Numbered from the stretch's first letter, positions 8,234 to 18,043 are shown. The stretch: DNA of 64,000 nucleotides from JAKAWQ01 sp035509315 (GCA_035509315.1 DATJLS010000019.1:1-64000), one strand, 5' to 3'. Numbers and translations: made by a program. The notes: generated by a model not told the origin, from the sequence alone.

Positions 8234-9016
8234 TCAGCCAGGGCCGAGAAGCAGCCAAGCACCCCAAATCGCAAGCGCAAGCGGTGGGCCGAAGGGCAGG
8301 CGCGTCTGCCGTCCCACCACATGTCCTGCGAGGTGAAGCGCGCCCGCCAGCGCCAGCCCCAAGAGTCCTGCAGCGAGCACGACATCCGGCAGCGCAGCCA
8401 AGCCGAGCCACGCGCCGGCGACCGCCATGAGCTTCGCGTCAGCCGCCCCCATCGCCTCGACACCACGCCAGGCACGCCAGATGAGGCGGAGAAGCGCGAA
8501 CGCGGCGTAACCGAGGATCGCGGCCGCAGCATGCGCGGCGAGCGCCCCCGGCAGAAGCCACCAGGTCGCAAGAAGGCCGGCCGGGATCAACGGAAGCGTG
8601 AGCGCGTCCGGAAGCGTCAGGATCGCCGCATCGATCCAGGCCAGCGCGAGAAGCCCCCAACCGAGCATGCAGCCGATCCAGAGCAGGGCACCGCTCCGGC
8701 CGGTCAGCAAAGCGGAAAGCGGGATCGTGATGGCGGCGATCTCGATCGCGAGGTGAAACGGGCCGATCGCCGCTGCGCCGCATCGGCAGCGGCCGCGGAG
8801 CCGGAGATAGGAAAGGATCGGAACGAGCTCGAAAGGCGTGAGCGGCCGGCCGCACCCGACGCACGCCGAACGGCCGAGCACGACGGGACGGCCCGCGGGC
8901 AGGCGCTCGACGAAAACCCCGAGCAGGCTGCCGATCGCGGGCGCGACGAGAACCGCGAGCCAGGTTGGCCAGGGGACTGGCGCAGCCCAAGGAAATGTCA
9001 CGCCAATGTCGGGCAT
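8234..9016 (-). CDS. gspO: Prepilin peptidase / N-methyltransferase (T2SS GspO)
   Basis: 260 residues, multi-pass membrane aspartyl protease that cleaves and N-methylates the pseudopilins encoded downstream. Both catalytic Asp motifs are visible (LAWIDAAILTLPD and GAADAKL, the GxGDxK box with Ala in second place). The N-terminal cytoplasmic domain has CVGC, but the second pair reads CRC instead of the usual CxxC. The start at 9016 leaves 62 bases before gspE, which is divergent, so both probably use one shared promoter region. A longer frame to 9136 would overlap gspE and is rejected. Confidence 0.92.
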   Translation of the reverse strand: MPDIGVTFPWAAPVPWPTWLAVLVAPAIGSLLGVFVERLPAGRPVVLGRSACVGCGRPLTPFELVPILSYLRLRGRCRCGAAAIGPFHLAIEIAAITIPLSALLTGRSGALLWIGCMLGWGLLALAWIDAAILTLPDALTLPLIPAGLLATWWLLPGALAAHAAAAILGYAAFALLRLIWRAWRGVEAMGAADAKLMAVAGAWLGLAALPDVVLAAGLLGLALAGALHLAGHVVGRQTRLPFGPPLALAIWGAWLLLGPG

Positions 9017-9078
9017 CGCCCGGCCGATTCCGCCTATCCTGATGAGATGACCCTTAAGTGCAACCCGGATCGGCCTGC

Positions 9079-10806
9079 ATGCCCGATACGATGACAGTTG
9101 CGGACCGTGCGGAGGCCATCGACGCCCTTGCCGCACTCATCCTCGCCCGTGGCCTTTGCGACGAACGGGCGATCGAGAGGGCACGTCGTGTCGCCGCCGA
9201 GACCGACGGGCGGCTCGATCTCGTCCTCAAGCAACTGGGCCTGGTGACCGAGCGCGATCTTGCTGCCGCCTATGCCGCATTGCTCGATGCGCCGCTTGCG
9301 CCGGGCGAGCGCTATCCGGCGGATCCGCTCTTTCCCGACCGGCTGGAAGCCAGGTTCCTGCGCGCCGCGCGCGCACTGCCGGTCGCCCTCGATGGCGAGG
9401 CGCTGGTGCTTGCGATGGCCGATCCTCTCGATGTATTCACGGCACGGGCCGTGGCAGCGGCCGTCGGCCGCGAGGTTGCGGTCGAAATCGCTGTGCCGAT
9501 CGAGCTCGAAGCGGCGATCGAGCGTCTCTACCCCGAGGCAGCTCCCGAAAACGGCACTGATGCCGGCACGGCCGACGCGACAGGCGCCGAACCGCTTGAG
9601 GAGGATACGGATCGTCTTCGCGACCTCGCGAGCGAGGCGCCGGTGATCCGGCTCGTCAACCAGCTCATCGCCCGCGCCGTCGAGACTCGCGCCTCGGACA
9701 TCCATATCGAGCCGTTCGAGGATCGGCTCCGCATCCGCTATCGCCATGACGGGATGCTCTCCGAGATCGAGAGCCCCCCGGCCCGGCTCGCTCCGGCCAT
9801 CGTCAGCCGGATCAAGATCATGGCCCGGCTCGACATTGCCGAACGCCGCTTGCCGCAGGACGGGCGGATCAAGCTCGCGGTGCGCGGCCAGGATGTGGAT
9901 TTCCGTGTTTCCTCGGTCCCGGGGCTGCATGGGGAGACGGTGGTGCTCCGCGTGCTCGATCGTGGCGCGGTCGCTTTCGACTATGCTCGTCTCGGCCTTC
10001 AGGCCGGGGTCGTGAAACGGCTCGAGACAACGTTTGCTCTGCCAAACGGTATCGTGCTGGTCACGGGACCGACCGGCAGCGGAAAGACGACGACACTTTA
10101 TACAGGCCTGCTCGGCCTCAATGCGGTCACGCGCAAGATCATCACGATCGAGGATCCGATCGAGTTCCAGCTTCCGGGGATCAACCAGATCCAGGTCAAG
10201 CCGCAGATCGGGCTCGATTTCGCCCATCTGCTGCGCGCCATCCTCCGCCAGGACCCGGACGTGATCATGGTGGGCGAGATCCGCGATCTCGAGACGGCAG
10301 AGATCGCGGTGCAGGCTGCCCTGACCGGCCACCTCGTGCTTTCGACGCTGCACACGAACTCGGCCGCTGCGACCGTCACGCGCCTTCGGGACATGGGGCT
10401 TGAGGATTATCTCGTGGCGGCCGTCCTGCGCGGTGTGCTGGCGCAACGGCTCGTCCGCCGGCTCTGCCCTGAATGCCGGCATGCCGCGCCCGTGCCGGCG
10501 GAGCTTGTTGGACGCCTTGGTCTCGAACGCCGCGTCGGCGGCGCATCCTCGCCCATGCTCTGGCACGCCGCCGGGTGCCCTTCATGCCGCGGCACCGGCT
10601 ATCGCGGGCGCCTGGCGCTGGCGGAATTCCTGGTTCCCGATGCGGCGATCACCGACCGCATCTTCTCCCGCGCCGGAGAAGCCGAGATCGAGCGCGCGGC
10701 GATCGCCGGCGGAATGGTTCCGATGTTCGAGGCCGGGCTTGATGCCGCGCTCGCCGGTGAAACGACGCTCGAGGAACTGGCGCGCAGCGTCCGGGCGGAG
10801 ACTTGA
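9079..10806 (+). CDS. gspE: T2SS ATPase GspE
   Basis: 575 residues. The N-terminal MshEN-like domain (about 1-150) is followed by the hexameric ATPase core with Walker A (TGPTGSGKTTTLY), the Asp box near PIEFQL, the Walker B region (DPDVIMVGEIRDLETAEIA) and the His box (LVLSTLHTNSA). The C-terminal tetracysteine zinc motif is CPEC...CPSC. It powers pseudopilus assembly through GspL and GspF. The start may be GTG 9058 or ATG 9079. The stop overlaps the gspF start by one base (TGATG). Confidence 0.95.
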   Translation: MPDTMTVADRAEAIDALAALILARGLCDERAIERARRVAAETDGRLDLVLKQLGLVTERDLAAAYAALLDAPLAPGERYPADPLFPDRLEARFLRAARALPVALDGEALVLAMADPLDVFTARAVAAAVGREVAVEIAVPIELEAAIERLYPEAAPENGTDAGTADATGAEPLEEDTDRLRDLASEAPVIRLVNQLIARAVETRASDIHIEPFEDRLRIRYRHDGMLSEIESPPARLAPAIVSRIKIMARLDIAERRLPQDGRIKLAVRGQDVDFRVSSVPGLHGETVVLRVLDRGAVAFDYARLGLQAGVVKRLETTFALPNGIVLVTGPTGSGKTTTLYTGLLGLNAVTRKIITIEDPIEFQLPGINQIQVKPQIGLDFAHLLRAILRQDPDVIMVGEIRDLETAEIAVQAALTGHLVLSTLHTNSAAATVTRLRDMGLEDYLVAAVLRGVLAQRLVRRLCPECRHAAPVPAELVGRLGLERRVGGASSPMLWHAAGCPSCRGTGYRGRLALAEFLVPDAAITDRIFSRAGEAEIERAAIAGGMVPMFEAGLDAALAGETTLEELARSVRAET

Positions 10807-12029
10807 TGCCGGAATATCGCTACGTCGCGATCGATCCTTCGGGCATGCTCGCGCGCGGCACGATGGATGCGCCTGACTCGGCCGCCGTGATTGAACGGCT
10901 GCGCCGCGCCGGCAACATGCCGGTCTCGGCGGTCGAAGCGACGCGACGCTCTGCGCTCCTCAATCTTCTGCAAACCGATATCGGACGCGGCAGCGCGCTC
11001 TCGCGCCAGGAGCTCACCGAGGCGATCCGCGAGCTCGCGACGATGCTGGGCGCCGGTCAGGATCTCGACCGCGCGCTTCGTTACCTCGTCGAGACCGCTC
11101 CCAATGCGCGTATCCGTACCGTGTTCGGCCGCGTGCGTGACGCTGTGCGCGATGGCGGCACCCTCGCCTCTTCCCTGGCCGCCGAGCCGCGGAGCTTTCC
11201 CAAGCTCCTGGTCGGGCTCGTACGCGCAGGCGAGGCAGGGGGCGCGCTCGCCCCCACGCTCGAGCGGCTGGCCGTCCTCTTCGAGCGCGAGCGAAGCCTT
11301 GTCGCTACGGTTCGTTCGGCGATGGTCTATCCGGTGATGCTGATAATCGCCGCCACGGGGTCGGTTGCGCTGCTGCTCACGCGTGTGCTGCCCCAGTTCG
11401 TCCCGCTCTTCGAGCAGAACGGCGTCACCCTGCCGCAATCGACCCGGATTCTCCTCGCCACCGGCAACCTCGTCTCGAATTACGGACTTTATGCGGTGGC
11501 GTTCCTTCTTCTTCTTGTGTTCGGCGCGCGCGAGGCGCTCCGCCGGCCCAGGTTGCGCGCACCGGCCGACGCATTGCTGTTGCGGCTGCCAGTCATCGGC
11601 AGCCTCGCGCGCGAGACGATGGCGGCACGCTTCGCCCGCACGCTCGGCACATTGCTCATCAATGGCGTGCCCCTGCTCGCCGCTCTCGGCATCGTGCGCG
11701 ACACGATCGGCAATCTGGCTGGGATTGCCACCCTGGATCAGGCGACAGCCAGCGTGCGGGACGGCCACAGCCTCGCCCGGCCGCTCGAGTCCGGAAATAT
11801 CTTTCCCACCCGTACCGTCTCGCTGCTGCGGCTCGGTGAGGAGACGGCACAGCTCGGCCCGATCGCGCTCCGCGCCGCCGAGATCCATGAGGAGCAGGTG
11901 CGGCTCGGCGTGCAGCGGCTGGTGTCGCTGCTCGTCCCTGTGATCACGATCGTCATGGGGATCGTGGTCGCGGCGATCGTCAGCTCTCTCCTTCAGGCAA
12001 TGCTCGGCCTCGACAATCTTGCCCAATAA
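10806..12029 (+). CDS. gspF: T2SS inner-membrane platform protein GspF
   Basis: 407 residues with two T2SSF domains and three membrane segments (about 170-195, 225-245 and 375-395). The N-terminal MPEYRYVAIDPSG is typical of GspF/PilC. It is the polytopic platform that couples GspE ATP turnover to pseudopilin insertion. ATG 10806 overlaps the gspE stop, which supports translational coupling, and a TTG three bases earlier is an alternative. Confidence 0.94.
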   Translation: MPEYRYVAIDPSGMLARGTMDAPDSAAVIERLRRAGNMPVSAVEATRRSALLNLLQTDIGRGSALSRQELTEAIRELATMLGAGQDLDRALRYLVETAPNARIRTVFGRVRDAVRDGGTLASSLAAEPRSFPKLLVGLVRAGEAGGALAPTLERLAVLFERERSLVATVRSAMVYPVMLIIAATGSVALLLTRVLPQFVPLFEQNGVTLPQSTRILLATGNLVSNYGLYAVAFLLLLVFGAREALRRPRLRAPADALLLRLPVIGSLARETMAARFARTLGTLLINGVPLLAALGIVRDTIGNLAGIATLDQATASVRDGHSLARPLESGNIFPTRTVSLLRLGEETAQLGPIALRAAEIHEEQVRLGVQRLVSLLVPVITIVMGIVVAAIVSSLLQAMLGLDNLAQ

Positions 12030-12501
12030 GGCTGAAGAACAAGATAAGGCTGAACAAGCGGGCGGGTTCACTTTGCTCGAAATGCTGGTGGTGATCGTTC
12101 TGCTCGCGCTGATGATCGGTCTGGTGGCGGAAGCGGGGCCGGTGGAGAGTCCGGCGGCAAGCCTCGAAAGTGCGACGGACGGCGTCGCGAGCGCCCTCCG
12201 GCTCGCGCGCGGCGAGGCCATCGCCCATGATCGGCGCGTAACCGTGACGCTCGACCCCATGGCGCGAACGCTACGGATCGGCACAGACCCTGCCTCCCGC
12301 CTGGCTTCCGGTGTCGTGGTGCTCACCACGGCGGCGGACGAAACACCCCATGTCGTCTTCGTGCCGGACGGCACTGCTTCAGGCGGGCCAATCATCCTCG
12401 CCGCCGGCAATTTCAGGCGCGAGATCGACATCAACTGGCTGACCGGCGCAGTCACCGAACGACAGGCGGTGGAAGGCGATGCCGGACCCGCGTCACCCTG
12501 A
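12019..12501 (+). CDS. gspH: T2SS minor pseudopilin GspH
   Basis: 160 residues. The prepilin leader ends GG before FTLLEMLVVIVLLALMIGLV, so the cleavage site and Glu5 are present; the C-terminal part matches the GspH/FimT domain. The only in-frame start before the leader is TTG 12019, which overlaps the end of gspF by 11 bases. The charged leader contains a near-repeat (KAEEQDKAEQ). It belongs to the pseudopilus tip complex with GspI, J and K. Confidence 0.88.
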   Translation: MPNKAEEQDKAEQAGGFTLLEMLVVIVLLALMIGLVAEAGPVESPAASLESATDGVASALRLARGEAIAHDRRVTVTLDPMARTLRIGTDPASRLASGVVVLTTAADETPHVVFVPDGTASGGPIILAAGNFRREIDINWLTGAVTERQAVEGDAGPASP

Positions 12502-12898
12502 AGGGGGCTTCCTGCTGCTTGAAGTGCTGGTCGCGTTCGTCATCGCGGCGCTGGCTCTCGCCGTTCTTTTCGAGGGGGCCGTTGCCGGATTGCGGGCGAC
12601 CGATACCGCCAGCCGCTACGAGCAGGCGGTGGCGCGCGCGCGCTCGCATCTGGCGGCACTCGGGGGGCGGGCCTCGCATCTCGTGCCGGGGGTGGCAACA
12701 GGCGATGACGGAAGCGGATTTCGCTGGGAAACGCACACCACGCCGGTGGGATCGCTTACGATCGCCGGCCCGCCGCCCGAACGGATCCTGCTCTACCGTG
12801 TGAGCGTGACGGAGTCCTGGAGCCCCGGCCACGGGGCCCGGCGCGCGGTCCAGCTGACGACGGCGCGGCTCGAGGAAGAGGCGTCGGCCACACCATGA
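12479..12898 (+). CDS. gspI: T2SS minor pseudopilin GspI
   Basis: 139 residues. The leader MPDPRHPEGG is followed by FLLLEVLVAFVIAALALAVL, with the pseudopilin Glu5 after cleavage. It is a tip-initiating minor pseudopilin. The start overlaps gspH by 23 bases and the stop overlaps gspJ by 4 (ATGA), so gspH-I-J are translationally linked. Confidence 0.9.
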   Translation: MPDPRHPEGGFLLLEVLVAFVIAALALAVLFEGAVAGLRATDTASRYEQAVARARSHLAALGGRASHLVPGVATGDDGSGFRWETHTTPVGSLTIAGPPPERILLYRVSVTESWSPGHGARRAVQLTTARLEEEASATP

Positions 12899-13488
12899 GG
12901 AAGAGAGGGCAGGAGGGCTTCACCCTCCTCGAGACGATCGTCGCCCTCGCCGTGCTCGGTTTCCTGCTTGTGGGCCTGGGTCAGGGTGTGCGCTTCGGAC
13001 TCGGGGCCAGGGCGGCAGAACAGGCCCTCGAAGCCAAAGGCGGCGGGCTCGATGCGGTGGACCGCACCCTGCGCACGATGATCACGGAGATGGATCCGGG
13101 CGCCCTCAACGCGCCGCCGACACTCGCGGGCGCACCCGACCGGATGGTGTTCCTGACAGAGCTGCCGCCGGGTGCTGCCATCCACGGGATTCGTGAGGCG
13201 CGGGTCGCTCTTGCGGTCAATGCCACGCACGAGCTTGTGCTGGCCTGGCAGTTGGCCCCCCACGCCGTGCCGCTCCGACCGCCAGCGCAAGGCCGGGTGG
13301 TGCTGCTCAGCGACGTCGCGCGGCTGGAGATTACTTATGAAGAGCCGGGTGGCGGGTGGGTCCGGCAATGGAATTCCGTCGAACTGCCGGCGCTGGTGCG
13401 GGTCCGGATCGTCTTCCGCCGGGCTGATCGGCGGCTCTGGCCGGATATCGTTGCCGCTCCGATGCGCGAGCGCCCTCCCATGGTCTGA
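12895..13488 (+). CDS. gspJ: T2SS minor pseudopilin GspJ
   Basis: 197 residues. The leader MRKRGQEG precedes FTLLETIVALAVLGFLLVGL, with a Type 3 prepilin cleavage site and Glu5. The C-terminal domain (for example VRVRIVFRRADRRLWPDIV) fits GspJ. It forms the pseudopilus tip with GspI and GspK. A 97-base gap then separates it from gspL. Confidence 0.9.
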   Translation: MRKRGQEGFTLLETIVALAVLGFLLVGLGQGVRFGLGARAAEQALEAKGGGLDAVDRTLRTMITEMDPGALNAPPTLAGAPDRMVFLTELPPGAAIHGIREARVALAVNATHELVLAWQLAPHAVPLRPPAQGRVVLLSDVARLEITYEEPGGGWVRQWNSVELPALVRVRIVFRRADRRLWPDIVAAPMRERPPMV

Positions 13489-13585
13489 CGCTTCGTCATG
13501 GAAGTGATTCTGTCAGGGAAGTTTCTCTTGTAACAGTCGCGCGAGCCGCCTCCATGTCGTCCCTTGCGGACATGAAGGCGAGACC

Positions 13586-14632
13586 GTGCGTAACCCGATG
13601 CTGAACGAATTTCTTTCCTGGTGGCTCCGCGAGCTCGCGGACCTGCTGCCAGCGTGGCTGCGCGGCTCCGGCGACGACCGCCCCGCGACCGTCGTCTCGC
13701 TCCAGGGGGGGCCCACATCCCAGGTTGTAATCGCGGTCCCCGGCCGTCGAGGCGGGGGCATACTCTGCCAGACCGGGCTCGATGAGGCGGGCCTCACTCG
13801 GGCGCGAGCCGCGCTCGCCGGCAGGCGGCGCCCGGCACGTGTTGTGCTGCGGCTGCCGGAAGCGGTGTTGCTTGAGCGCGAGGTGGCACTGCCCCTTGCC
13901 GCGGAGCGCGACCCCGAAGCTGTGCTCGGTCACGAAATGGACCGGCTTACGCCGTTCCGGGCAAGCGATGTCGTCTGGCAGGCGAAGGGGCTCAAGCGTG
14001 ACCGCGGAAACAACCGGCTCCTGCTTCGCCTCTCGCTCGTGCCGAAGAGCCTGTTTGCCGACGCTCTGCCTTCTCTCGCGAGAATCGGGCTCAAGCCCAT
14101 TGTTATCGAGACGCCAGCTCCGGGCGGGGGATGGCGGCGTCTTGCGCTCGATGCTCATGGCGGCGCCGGGCGGATGGAACGGCGGAGGCTCCGTCTCGCC
14201 AGCGGAATCGTCGCGGCACTCGCGCTGATCGCCGCGGCGCTTCCCTTCGCACGGCAATCGCTCGCGGAGCATGAGGTCGCGACACAGATCGCCGCACTCC
14301 GTCCACGCGTGGCAGAGGTGCTTGCGCTTCGTCAGCGCGTTGCCAGCGATGCGGGCGGGGCTGACGCGTTCGCCGAGCTCGGCGCACGTGTCGGCAATCC
14401 GCTCACCGTACTGGCGACACTCACGAATACCCTGCCCGATGATACGTATCTCGAGAGTCTCTCCCTCTCGCAGCGTCGGCTCGTGATAACAGGCCACTCC
14501 GCTGCAGCGGCGCGCCTGATCGGGCTGCTTGCCGCCGATCCTTCCGTGCGCAACCCGGCCTTCGCCGCAGCGGTGACACGCGCACCCAGCGGCAATGATG
14601 CGTTCGCCATCCGGGCAGAAATCGGGCCATGA
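13586..14632 (+). CDS. gspL: T2SS GspL (PilN-like assembly platform protein)
   Basis: 348 residues. The N-terminal actin-like cytoplasmic part (about 1-190, with RVVLRLPEAVLLEREVALPL) is followed by one membrane helix (about 200-220) and a short PilN-like periplasmic domain. GspL recruits GspE to the membrane. The start GTG at 13586 is preceded by AAGGCGAG; an ATG at 13598 is the alternative. The stop overlaps the gspM start by 4 bases. Confidence 0.85.
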   Translation: MRNPMLNEFLSWWLRELADLLPAWLRGSGDDRPATVVSLQGGPTSQVVIAVPGRRGGGILCQTGLDEAGLTRARAALAGRRRPARVVLRLPEAVLLEREVALPLAAERDPEAVLGHEMDRLTPFRASDVVWQAKGLKRDRGNNRLLLRLSLVPKSLFADALPSLARIGLKPIVIETPAPGGGWRRLALDAHGGAGRMERRRLRLASGIVAALALIAAALPFARQSLAEHEVATQIAALRPRVAEVLALRQRVASDAGGADAFAELGARVGNPLTVLATLTNTLPDDTYLESLSLSQRRLVITGHSAAAARLIGLLAADPSVRNPAFAAAVTRAPSGNDAFAIRAEIGP

Positions 14633-15249
14633 ACCTCGGTCCCTTGCCGGAGGGACGCCGCGGCGCGGCCCTCGCGCTCGGCCTGCTGGCAATTGCCCTG
14701 GTGATGCTGTGGGCCGGGATCGTCGCGCCGCTCACGGACTGGTACGAAGCCAGGGCACGCGCGCTCGGCCAGCAACGAGCGTTTGCTGCACACATGGCCG
14801 CGATCGCCGGGGCCTTGCCGGCGATGCGCGTTGCGATGGCCCGGGCAGGGCACGGAGCATCGGAAGGCGCGCTCCTTGCGGGCAGCTCCGATGCCATCGC
14901 CGCCGCCGCGCTGCAGAGCAGCGTGGAAGGAATCGCGCGCAGCGTCGGCGCCGATCTCACGAGCATCGCCATTTTGCCTGGCGAGCCTGCGGGCACTTGG
15001 CGACGAATCGGCCTTCGGGTCGAAGCGCAGGGAACGTTTGCCGTGATGGTCGGCTTCCTGGAAGCGGTGCTGAGCGGCACTCCCCCTATGTTGGTCGATG
15101 ATCTGTCGCTCTCGAGTCTGGTGCTCGATGGTCCCGGTCAGTTGCCGGTCGAGGCGGACTCGATCGCTGCGAGCTTTACCATCTACGCCTTTCGTCGCGG
15201 CGGCAGCACTGTCCCTTCGCCCGGCGAGCAGCAGGCCTTCGCCGAGTGA
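14629..15249 (+). CDS. gspM: T2SS GspM
   Basis: 206 residues. A single N-terminal membrane helix (about 14-36, GLLAIALVMLWAGIVAPL) leads into a coiled stretch and a GspMb-type ferredoxin-like domain (VEGIARSVGADLTSIAI...). It partners GspL in the inner-membrane platform. It starts inside the gspL stop (ATGA) and its stop overlaps the next gene by GTGA. The identity rests on topology and position as much as on sequence. Confidence 0.8.
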   Translation: MNLGPLPEGRRGAALALGLLAIALVMLWAGIVAPLTDWYEARARALGQQRAFAAHMAAIAGALPAMRVAMARAGHGASEGALLAGSSDAIAAAALQSSVEGIARSVGADLTSIAILPGEPAGTWRRIGLRVEAQGTFAVMVGFLEAVLSGTPPMLVDDLSLSSLVLDGPGQLPVEADSIAASFTIYAFRRGGSTVPSPGEQQAFAE

Positions 15250-15764
15250 TCCGTTTCGGTTTCGTCTGGCTCAGCGGAGCCGTGCTGGTGCTCGCCGCGG
15301 TGATCGCCTCGGAACTCTCCGGCAGGCCCACCGCGATACCCATCGCCGGGGTCGCTGTCGCTCCGGCCCCGACGAGAAACACAAAGCTGATCGGAGAGCC
15401 GGCGGCGACGTCTGATCAGCGCTGGATGGCGACAATCCTGGGACGCCCGCTGTTCACGTCCTCCCGCCGGCCTCCGGCGGAAGCGGCGCAGGTGACTGGC
15501 GCGCTTCGCCTCACGGGAACCGTTGTCGGGCCGGACGGCCCCCGAGCCATCTTCGAACCGCAAGGAGGCGGCCGAGCCGTGGTTGTGCGTGAAGGTGAGA
15601 GAGTTGGAGGGGCGGTGGTGCGGGCCATCGCGCCGGGGAAGGTTTTCGTCGTGGACGCGAGCGGGCTGCGCCTGCTGCAGCCGTCCTTTACATCCTCGGC
15701 CGAGAGCCTTCTGGGAGGCCCCGCCTTCGCGGCCACCACGGCAGAGCGCCGGGAGGCGAAATGA
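15246..15764 (+). CDS. T2SS GspN/GspC-like protein
   Basis: 172 residues with an N-terminal membrane helix (about 5-24), a linker, and a small beta domain (TGALRLTGTVVGPDGPRAIFE...GERVGGAVVRAIAPGKVFVVD) like the homology region of GspC or the GspN of acetic-acid bacteria. Such proteins bridge the inner-membrane platform to the secretin N0 domain, and there is no other GspC candidate in the cluster. The start is GTG 15246, in a GTGA overlap with gspM. It ends in ATGA overlap with gspD. There is no PDZ domain. Confidence 0.72.
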   Translation: MIRFGFVWLSGAVLVLAAVIASELSGRPTAIPIAGVAVAPAPTRNTKLIGEPAATSDQRWMATILGRPLFTSSRRPPAEAAQVTGALRLTGTVVGPDGPRAIFEPQGGGRAVVVREGERVGGAVVRAIAPGKVFVVDASGLRLLQPSFTSSAESLLGGPAFAATTAERREAK

Positions 15765-18043
15765 GGCTCGCAGCTGCGCTGGCCGCATTGGTGATCCTGA
15801 GCAGCTGCGCCAAGCCGATACCGCCGCCCGTGCTTGCCCCGCTTCCCAGTTCGGCCGACGACGCGGGTGCCGCGACGCCCCGGATCAGTGGAACGGTCGG
15901 CAGCATGACGCCCCCGCCGACGGCGCTGGTGAGCTACGGCGTACCGCCCTTGAACACCGTGCCGCAGGGCGAGGCGGAGGAAACACAAGGCGGCAATATC
16001 TCGCTCGATTTCGCCGACACCGATATTCGCGAGGTCTGCGCTGAAATCCTCGGTAATATCCTCAAGGTAAACTACACGATCGATCCCGCCGTGCACGGAA
16101 CCGCAAGCCTCAAAACGGTGCATCCACTGACGCCCGCGCAGCTGCTGCCGACATTGCAGACCTTGCTTGCGGGCAATGGCGCGGCGCTTGTGCTTTCCGG
16201 CGATATCTATCGCGTCGTGCCCGCCTCCACTGCAAAAAACGCTGTCGGGGGCAGTAACAATACGGCGGGCGGCGTGGTCGTGACGCTGCATTACGCCACG
16301 GCCGATACGCTCGCGAAAGTGCTGGCACCCTATGTCGGAGTATCGGGCACGCTTACGCCGGAGGCGGGAAGCAACGCACTCATCGTGACCGGAGATCCCG
16401 ACACGCGAGACGCGCTCATCGGGTTGATCGAAACCTTCGATACCGACGCTCTGGCCGGGCAGTCTTACGCGCTGATGCCGGTTCCCGCCGAAAGTGCGAA
16501 GGATTTCGCCTCTTCACTCGAGCAGGCCTTTCGTTCTGAGCGGGGCGGCGCGCTCGCCGGCGTCGTGCGGGTGCTGCCGATGGACCGCGTCAATGCAGTT
16601 CTGATCGTGACCCCCAACCCCACGACTCTCGAGCAAGTGCAGCGCGTCTATTCCCTGCTCCAACAAAGCGAGCAGGAGCACACCCGTCGATGGCATGTCT
16701 ATTACCTGCAAGACAGCAACGCCAATGATACCGCCTATGTGCTGCAGGAGGCATTCACCCCGAATGACGTGACCGCATCGCCGCCGAACAGCGGGCAGAT
16801 CGCCGCTCAGCAGGCGGCCGAGCTGCCAGGGCTCAACAATTCCAGCGGCAATCCACTCGGCAGCGCCGCGGGTGGTGCGGCCGGCGGAGGCACGACGAGC
16901 CCCGGAACAGGCCAGGCGACACCGAGTCTCGTGCCGGCCGCCGCGACGCAAGGCGGCTATTCGCCAGCCGCGGCGCCTTCTGGCTCCTCGGCCAACCCGC
17001 TGCTCGGCGGGCTCGACGAGACGGCATCGGGAGGCACGCCGGATCAATTGCGCATCATTCCGAACGATCAGAACAATGCGCTGCTGATCTATGGAACGGA
17101 TGAAGAATATAGAACCATAGAGGCCGTTCTGAGAAGGATCGACATCCAGCCGCTGCAGGTGAAGATCGACGCCACCATCGCCGAGGTGACACTGAATGAC
17201 GCGCTGCAATACGGCACCCAATTCTTTTTCCGCGCCGGCGGGATCAACGGAATCCTGAGCAACGCGACCCAGTCATTGCAAAACGCCGATCTCTCTGCCG
17301 CCCAGCTCGGCACGGGGTTTCCGGGCTTCATCATCGGCGGGACCGGTCTTTCCGGCGCGCCGCTCGCCATCTCGGCGCTGCAGGCGGTCACCCGGGTGCA
17401 AGTGCTTTCCTCGCCCGAGATCATGGTGCTCGACAATCAGCCGGCGGAACTGCAAGTGGGCAGTCTCGTCCCCTATCTCACCTCTAGCTCGCAGAGCACG
17501 CTCGTCAACAACGCGCCGGTGATCAACTCGGTGAGTTATGCGCAGACGGGCGTGGTGATGATCGTGACTCCACGCGTGAATAACGGCGGGATGGTCACGC
17601 TCGACATCACGCAGCAGGTGAGCGAGGTGGACACCAATCCTCCAACCCAGGCGCAGGCCGTCGATTCTCCGACTTTCGACGACCAGACAGTGCATTCGCG
17701 CGTTGTCGTGCAGGATGGGCAAACGGTCGGGCTCGCGGGCCTGATCACCGACAATGTGAGCCGCGCCAACAGCGGCATCCCCTGGCTCAAGGACATTCCA
17801 ATTCTTGGCGCGCTCGCGGGCACGCAGAACAATCAACGCACGCGCACGGAGCTGCTTGTCCTGATCACGCCCCACGTTGTCGAGGATGAGCGCGACGCAC
17901 GCGAATTGACGCAAGATATGCGCGAGCAACTGATCAATGCGGCCCTGGTTCCGCAGGAAGTCCAAGGGCTGCCGCTTTCGGGCTCCTTCGATCCGAACCA
18001 GCGGATACGCGAAAACCTGCAGCGGCGGCTGACGGGGCAATGA
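15761..18043 (+). CDS. gspD: T2SS outer-membrane secretin GspD (lipoprotein)
   Basis: 760 residues. The N-terminus MRLAAALAALVILSSC is a lipoprotein signal (lipobox LSSC, Cys16), so the secretin may reach the outer membrane by its own lipid. Domains follow in the order N0 (ISLDFADTDIREVCAEIL), N1-N3, a long Gly/Ala/Ser/Pro-rich insert at about 360-425, then the secretin core (VLSSPEIMVLDNQPAELQVG, GIPWLKDIPILGALAGTQNN). Self-lipidation fits the absence of a gspS pilotin gene. Four-base overlaps on both sides. Confidence 0.94.
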   Translation: MRLAAALAALVILSSCAKPIPPPVLAPLPSSADDAGAATPRISGTVGSMTPPPTALVSYGVPPLNTVPQGEAEETQGGNISLDFADTDIREVCAEILGNILKVNYTIDPAVHGTASLKTVHPLTPAQLLPTLQTLLAGNGAALVLSGDIYRVVPASTAKNAVGGSNNTAGGVVVTLHYATADTLAKVLAPYVGVSGTLTPEAGSNALIVTGDPDTRDALIGLIETFDTDALAGQSYALMPVPAESAKDFASSLEQAFRSERGGALAGVVRVLPMDRVNAVLIVTPNPTTLEQVQRVYSLLQQSEQEHTRRWHVYYLQDSNANDTAYVLQEAFTPNDVTASPPNSGQIAAQQAAELPGLNNSSGNPLGSAAGGAAGGGTTSPGTGQATPSLVPAAATQGGYSPAAAPSGSSANPLLGGLDETASGGTPDQLRIIPNDQNNALLIYGTDEEYRTIEAVLRRIDIQPLQVKIDATIAEVTLNDALQYGTQFFFRAGGINGILSNATQSLQNADLSAAQLGTGFPGFIIGGTGLSGAPLAISALQAVTRVQVLSSPEIMVLDNQPAELQVGSLVPYLTSSSQSTLVNNAPVINSVSYAQTGVVMIVTPRVNNGGMVTLDITQQVSEVDTNPPTQAQAVDSPTFDDQTVHSRVVVQDGQTVGLAGLITDNVSRANSGIPWLKDIPILGALAGTQNNQRTRTELLVLITPHVVEDERDARELTQDMREQLINAALVPQEVQGLPLSGSFDPNQRIRENLQRRLTGQ

